From NCBI GenBank assembly GCA_036475545.1, contig JAZGAE010000116.1:1-16211 (forward strand): DNA of 16,211 nucleotides. The letters run 5' to 3'. Source of the stretch: JAZGAE01 sp036475545. GTDB lineage: Bacteria; Pseudomonadota; Alphaproteobacteria; DATDPM01. This document shows positions 14,431 through 16,211 of this stretch, piece after piece (positions within the stretch are counted from its first letter, which is position 1; every line of letters begins with the position of its first letter). The notes beneath the pieces are model-generated. The model was given only the letters and a program-made list of their open reading frames with translations. It was not told the origin of the DNA and ran no database searches. Both the position numbers and the translations under genes were made by a program.

Positions 14431-15453
14431 GTGGCTGTCGTCGTCGATCTCGACAGCGAGCGTAAGAAGGCGTCGGGGGCCGCTCTCGACCATCTGAGCG
14501 CACTCGTCGCCGATGACCTCGTCAAGGTCAACGAGGTCATCGTCGAGTACATGCACAGCCCCGTCGCGCTGATCCCCGAGCTCGCCAGCCATATCGTCGC
14601 GGCCGGGGGCAAGAGGCTACGCCCAATGCTGACGCTGGCCGCGGCCCGAATGTGCGGGCACCGGGACCACCGCCATCTCGGGCTTGCCGCCTGCGTCGAG
14701 TTCATCCACACCGCCACGTTGTTGCACGACGACGTGGTGGACGAATCGGGCTTGCGCCGGGGGCTGGCCACGGCGAATTCCGTCTTCGGCAACAAGTCCA
14801 GCGTGCTGGTGGGTGATTTCCTGTTCAGCCGCGCCTTCCAGCTGATGGTGGCGGACGGCTCGCTCAAGGTCCTGAAAATCCTGTCCGACGCCTCGTCCCT
14901 GATCGCCGAGGGCGAAGTTGGGCAGCTGGTGACGACCAACGACACGGGCACCAGCGAGTCCGCCTATCTCGAGATCATCAAGGCGAAGACGGCGACGCTG
15001 TTCGCCGCGGCCTGCCGCATCGGGGCCGTGGTCGCGGCCCGGCCCGAGGTGGAGGAGGAGGCGCTGGATTCCTTCGGGCTCAACCTCGGGATCGCCTATC
15101 AGCTCGTCGACGACGTGCTCGATTTCTCCGCCGCCCAGGCGGAGCTGGGCAAGACGATAGGCGACGACTTCCGCGAGGGCAAGATCACGTTGCCCATCAT
15201 TCTCGCGTACAGGCGCGGCGACGAGGCGGAGCGCGCCTTCTGGCGGCGCACGCTCGAGGAGATGGAGCAGGAGGAGGAGGACCTGGCGCGGGCGATCACC
15301 ATCATGGACCGGCACGGCGCGTTCAAGGACACCCTCCAGCGCGCCCGCCATTACGGGGCCATCGCCCGCGACGCCCTCGGCATCTTCCCGCAAGGGGCGG
15401 AGAAAGCGGCGCTCCTCGAGGTCGTCGACTTCTGCATCGACCGCGCGTACTAG
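14431..15453 (+). CDS. ispB: Long-chain polyprenyl diphosphate synthase (octaprenyl/decaprenyl type)
   Basis: The 340-residue trans-prenyltransferase condenses isopentenyl diphosphate units onto an allylic primer. It has GGKRLRPML (59-67), the first aspartate-rich motif LLHDDVVD (97-104), the GDFLFSRAF block (128-136), and the second motif YQLVDDVLDF (223-232) followed by KTIGDDFREGKITLP (241-255). The residue five before the first Asp of motif one is Ala95; small residues there favour long products, consistent with the ubiquinone side chain. The start is GTG at 14431: relatives begin with a similar MxVVVxLD stretch, and GGGGGAGG lies just upstream, although closer than usual. The open frame extends further upstream to an ATG at 14323 but that start precedes the promoter. 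Exact chain length cannot be set from sequence. Confidence 0.92.
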   Translation: MAVVVDLDSERKKASGAALDHLSALVADDLVKVNEVIVEYMHSPVALIPELASHIVAAGGKRLRPMLTLAAARMCGHRDHRHLGLAACVEFIHTATLLHDDVVDESGLRRGLATANSVFGNKSSVLVGDFLFSRAFQLMVADGSLKVLKILSDASSLIAEGEVGQLVTTNDTGTSESAYLEIIKAKTATLFAAACRIGAVVAARPEVEEEALDSFGLNLGIAYQLVDDVLDFSAAQAELGKTIGDDFREGKITLPIILAYRRGDEAERAFWRRTLEEMEQEEEDLARAITIMDRHGAFKDTLQRARHYGAIARDALGIFPQGAEKAALLEVVDFCIDRAY

Positions 15454-15462
15454 CGCGTACTA
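15443..15462 (+). repeat. 10-bp tandem duplication across the ispB stop codon
   Basis: GCGCGTACTA occurs at 15443-15452 and again at 15453-15462, each followed by G. The first copy encodes the last Arg-Ala-Tyr and most of the TAG stop; the second repeats it just outside the gene. It does not alter the protein. Confidence 0.8.
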
Positions 15463-15536
15463 GGTTGTTTCGACACCGGGACCATTCACTCGGAAGAGCC
15501 CGCCCCACCCGGCCTTGAGCCCCGGATCGCGGGCCG

Positions 15537-15555
15537 GGCGCGCGCCGGGCGCGCC
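15537..15555 (+). terminator. GC-rich hairpin after ispB, possible terminator
   Basis: GGCGCGC (15537-15543) and GCGCGCC (15549-15555) form a perfect 7-bp stem around a five-base loop, 84 bases after the ispB stop. It lacks a proper T-run (TTGTGATT follows), so termination is uncertain. It directly abuts the -35 box of the tRNA promoter. Confidence 0.35.
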
Positions 15556-15584
15556 TTGTGATTCGCCCCCGTTGGCTGTATTAA
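15556..15584 (+). promoter_or_regulatory. Promoter of tRNA-Pro
   Basis: TTGTGA (15556-15561) and TATTAA (15579-15584) are 17 bases apart. The predicted start near 15591 is about six bases before the mature tRNA 5' end at 15597. Confidence 0.6.
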
Positions 15585-15596
15585 GGCGCACGCAAT

Positions 15597-15673
15597 CGGA
15601 GTGTAGCTCAGCCTGGTAGAGCACCGTCTTCGGGAGGCGGGGGCCGCCGGTTCGAATCCGGCCACTCCGACCA
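15597..15673 (+). tRNA. tRNA-Pro (anticodon CGG)
   Basis: The 77-base sequence folds as a complete cloverleaf. The acceptor stem is CGGAGTG/CACTCCG with the C1-G72 pair typical of bacterial tRNA-Pro, the D stem is GCTC/GAGC, the anticodon stem is CCGTC/GGCGG, and the T stem is GCCGG/CCGGC around TTCGAAT. The anticodon loop is TTCGGGA, giving anticodon CGG at positions 34-36 and G37, for the proline codon CCG. The discriminator is A and CCA is encoded. A promoter lies immediately upstream. No duplicated 3' end suggesting an integration site was seen nearby. Confidence 0.97.
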
Positions 15674-15956
15674 GTCTCCGCCAAGGAGGCGCTTACGACT
15701 CGTAAGCTATCCGCGGTTCTCGCACTCGCAATATGGCCGTTTATCGTCGCGGGCGACGCAAGCCCGCGCGGCCCCTTCCGCTCACGCAGACTAGGCCCGC
15801 GCCCACCTTGGCCGCGAGCAAGGTGCTTGGGGCAAAGCAAGAACGTGAACGTTTGCCTCGATCCGCCGTGTGCCGCGCGGCCGCGCGCCGGATTTTTTGT
15901 TGCAGGACACGGCTTTTTTGGGGACACTTGGGGGTTGGCGCCCGTTTGGGTGCCGG
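15674..15956. other. Non-coding gap between tRNA-Pro and the glycine riboswitch
   Basis: No gene is supported here. It contains a perfect short hairpin GCTTACG/CGTAAGC (15691-15707, 3-base loop) just after the tRNA, a probable intrinsic terminator (15861-15898), a second T6 run (15914-15919), and a hairpin TTGGCGCCC/GGGTGCCGG (15935-15956, GTTT loop, with wobble pairs) directly before the riboswitch. An 89-codon open frame from 15733 has no ribosome site and runs into the riboswitch; I treat it as chance. No clear promoter for the riboswitch transcript was identified, though it must lie here or upstream. Confidence 0.6.
15861..15898 (+). terminator. Probable intrinsic terminator downstream of tRNA-Pro
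   Basis: ATCCG (15861-15865) pairs with CGGAT (15889-15893). Inside is a perfect palindrome CGCGCGG/CCGCGCG (15874-15887), which as a hairpin has a GGCC loop. A run of six T (15893-15898) follows. The stem has an asymmetric internal bulge, so the call is moderate. Confidence 0.4.
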
Positions 15957-16163
15957 CGTCCTGCAGGAGAGATCGGTCGCAACCATAATTGATAACCTTT
16001 GACCGGCGCCGAAGGAGCAACCGCCCCGGAAACTCTCAGGCAAAAGGACCGCAGGACGCATACAACTCTGGAAACAGGCGGCGAATTTTCCGCCGTCTGA
16101 CCGAAGGTGGAAGCCGGAAGCTCTGGTTTCCGGTGAAGCTCTCAGGTTCTCAGACAGAGGGGG
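15957..16163 (+). ncRNA. Tandem glycine riboswitch (two aptamers)
   Basis: Both aptamers of the gcvT-type glycine riboswitch are recognisable. In aptamer 1, P1 is formed by CGTCCTGC (15957-15964) and GCAGGACG (16051-16058), and it contains GGAGAG, the core GCCGAAGGAGCAA (16008-16020), and AACTCTCAGGCAAAAGGACC (16031-16050). Aptamer 2 opens with CTCTGGAAA (P1 strand CTCTG 16066-16070, pairing with CAGAG 16155-16159), has the core ACCGAAGGTGGAAGC (16100-16114), and ends in GAAGCTCTCAGG plus ACAGAGGGG. The class binds glycine and usually switches on glycine-cleavage genes (gcvT operon) when glycine is abundant. The controlled gene is beyond the right edge and on the plus strand, so its identity is inferred only. 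Confidence 0.95.
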
Positions 16164-16169
16164 CACCTA

Positions 16170-16192
16170 CTCCCGTACGTGATTGACGGGAG
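16170..16192 (+). promoter_or_regulatory. Putative expression-platform hairpin of the glycine riboswitch
   Basis: CTCCCGT (16170-16176) pairs perfectly with ACGGGAG (16186-16192) around a nine-base loop. The strand CTCCC can instead pair with GGGGG at 16159-16163, at the 3' edge of aptamer 2, so glycine binding could shift the balance. No T-run or start codon context is visible before the window ends, so transcriptional or translational control cannot be decided. Confidence 0.45.
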
Positions 16193-16211
16193 CGGTCTCT
16201 CGCGTGCCGAT

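Noticed and set aside
15597..15700. Integration (att) site at the tRNA-Pro 3' end
   Set aside because: No repeat of the tRNA 3' end and no integrase gene in the window.
15733..16002. 89-codon plus-strand frame before the riboswitch
   Set aside because: No Shine-Dalgarno, Arg/Ala-rich chance composition, spans a likely terminator and ends inside aptamer 1.
15460..16020. 186-codon minus-strand frame across the tRNA and riboswitch
   Set aside because: It runs antisense through tRNA-Pro and part of the glycine riboswitch; no protein motifs.

Overview
This is a GC-rich window of ordinary chromosomal DNA, most likely from an alphaproteobacterium related to the Rhodospirillales. The evidence is the gene content and order: glyQ-glyS-ppdK in one operon, a DUF2007/TrmN6-like methyltransferase pair divergent from a long-chain polyprenyl diphosphate synthase, an alphaproteobacterial-type dihydroorotase lacking the first His of its HxH motif, and a tRNA-Pro(CGG). 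No insertion sequence, phage, CRISPR or toxin gene was seen. Long open frames opposite ppdK, glyS, asnB and others are high-GC shadows.

Region 1 (1-5225) is read mostly on the minus strand. A GT9 heptosyltransferase-like gene has its own promoter. It is followed by a tightly overlapping trio: a GT2 WaaE/KdtX-like transferase, a GT4 transferase and an AsnB-type glutamine amidotransferase. Next comes the 5' end of a dihydroorotase gene that runs off the left edge. The first four genes look like a small lipopolysaccharide or surface-glycan cassette. ygfZ (5339-6238, plus) is divergent from it.

Region 2 (6285-13058, minus) is one probable operon, glyQ-glyS-ppdK-meaB, with gaps of 3, 30 and 14 bases. 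A well-formed sigma70-type promoter lies upstream of glyQ. It combines glycyl-tRNA synthetase, pyruvate phosphate dikinase and a MeaB-type GTPase. Region 3 (13092-14299, minus) holds DUF2007, a TrmN6-like methyltransferase and a 73-residue membrane-anchored four-cysteine protein. These are divergent from the ispB-type gene (14431-15453, plus), which has a clear promoter and a 5' UTR hairpin.

Region 4 (15454-16211) is non-coding. It carries a promoter and tRNA-Pro(CGG), a probable terminator, and a complete tandem glycine riboswitch whose controlled gene lies beyond the right edge. The riboswitch leader is the most interesting part: the 5' strand of the aptamer-1 P1 helix has a second perfect 8-base complement further upstream, suggesting an alternative fold. 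No clearly novel multi-gene system is visible. The other points of interest are the amidotransferase in a glycan operon, meaB in a ppdK operon, a G-quadruplex motif at the glyQ promoter, and the small cysteine-rich membrane protein.
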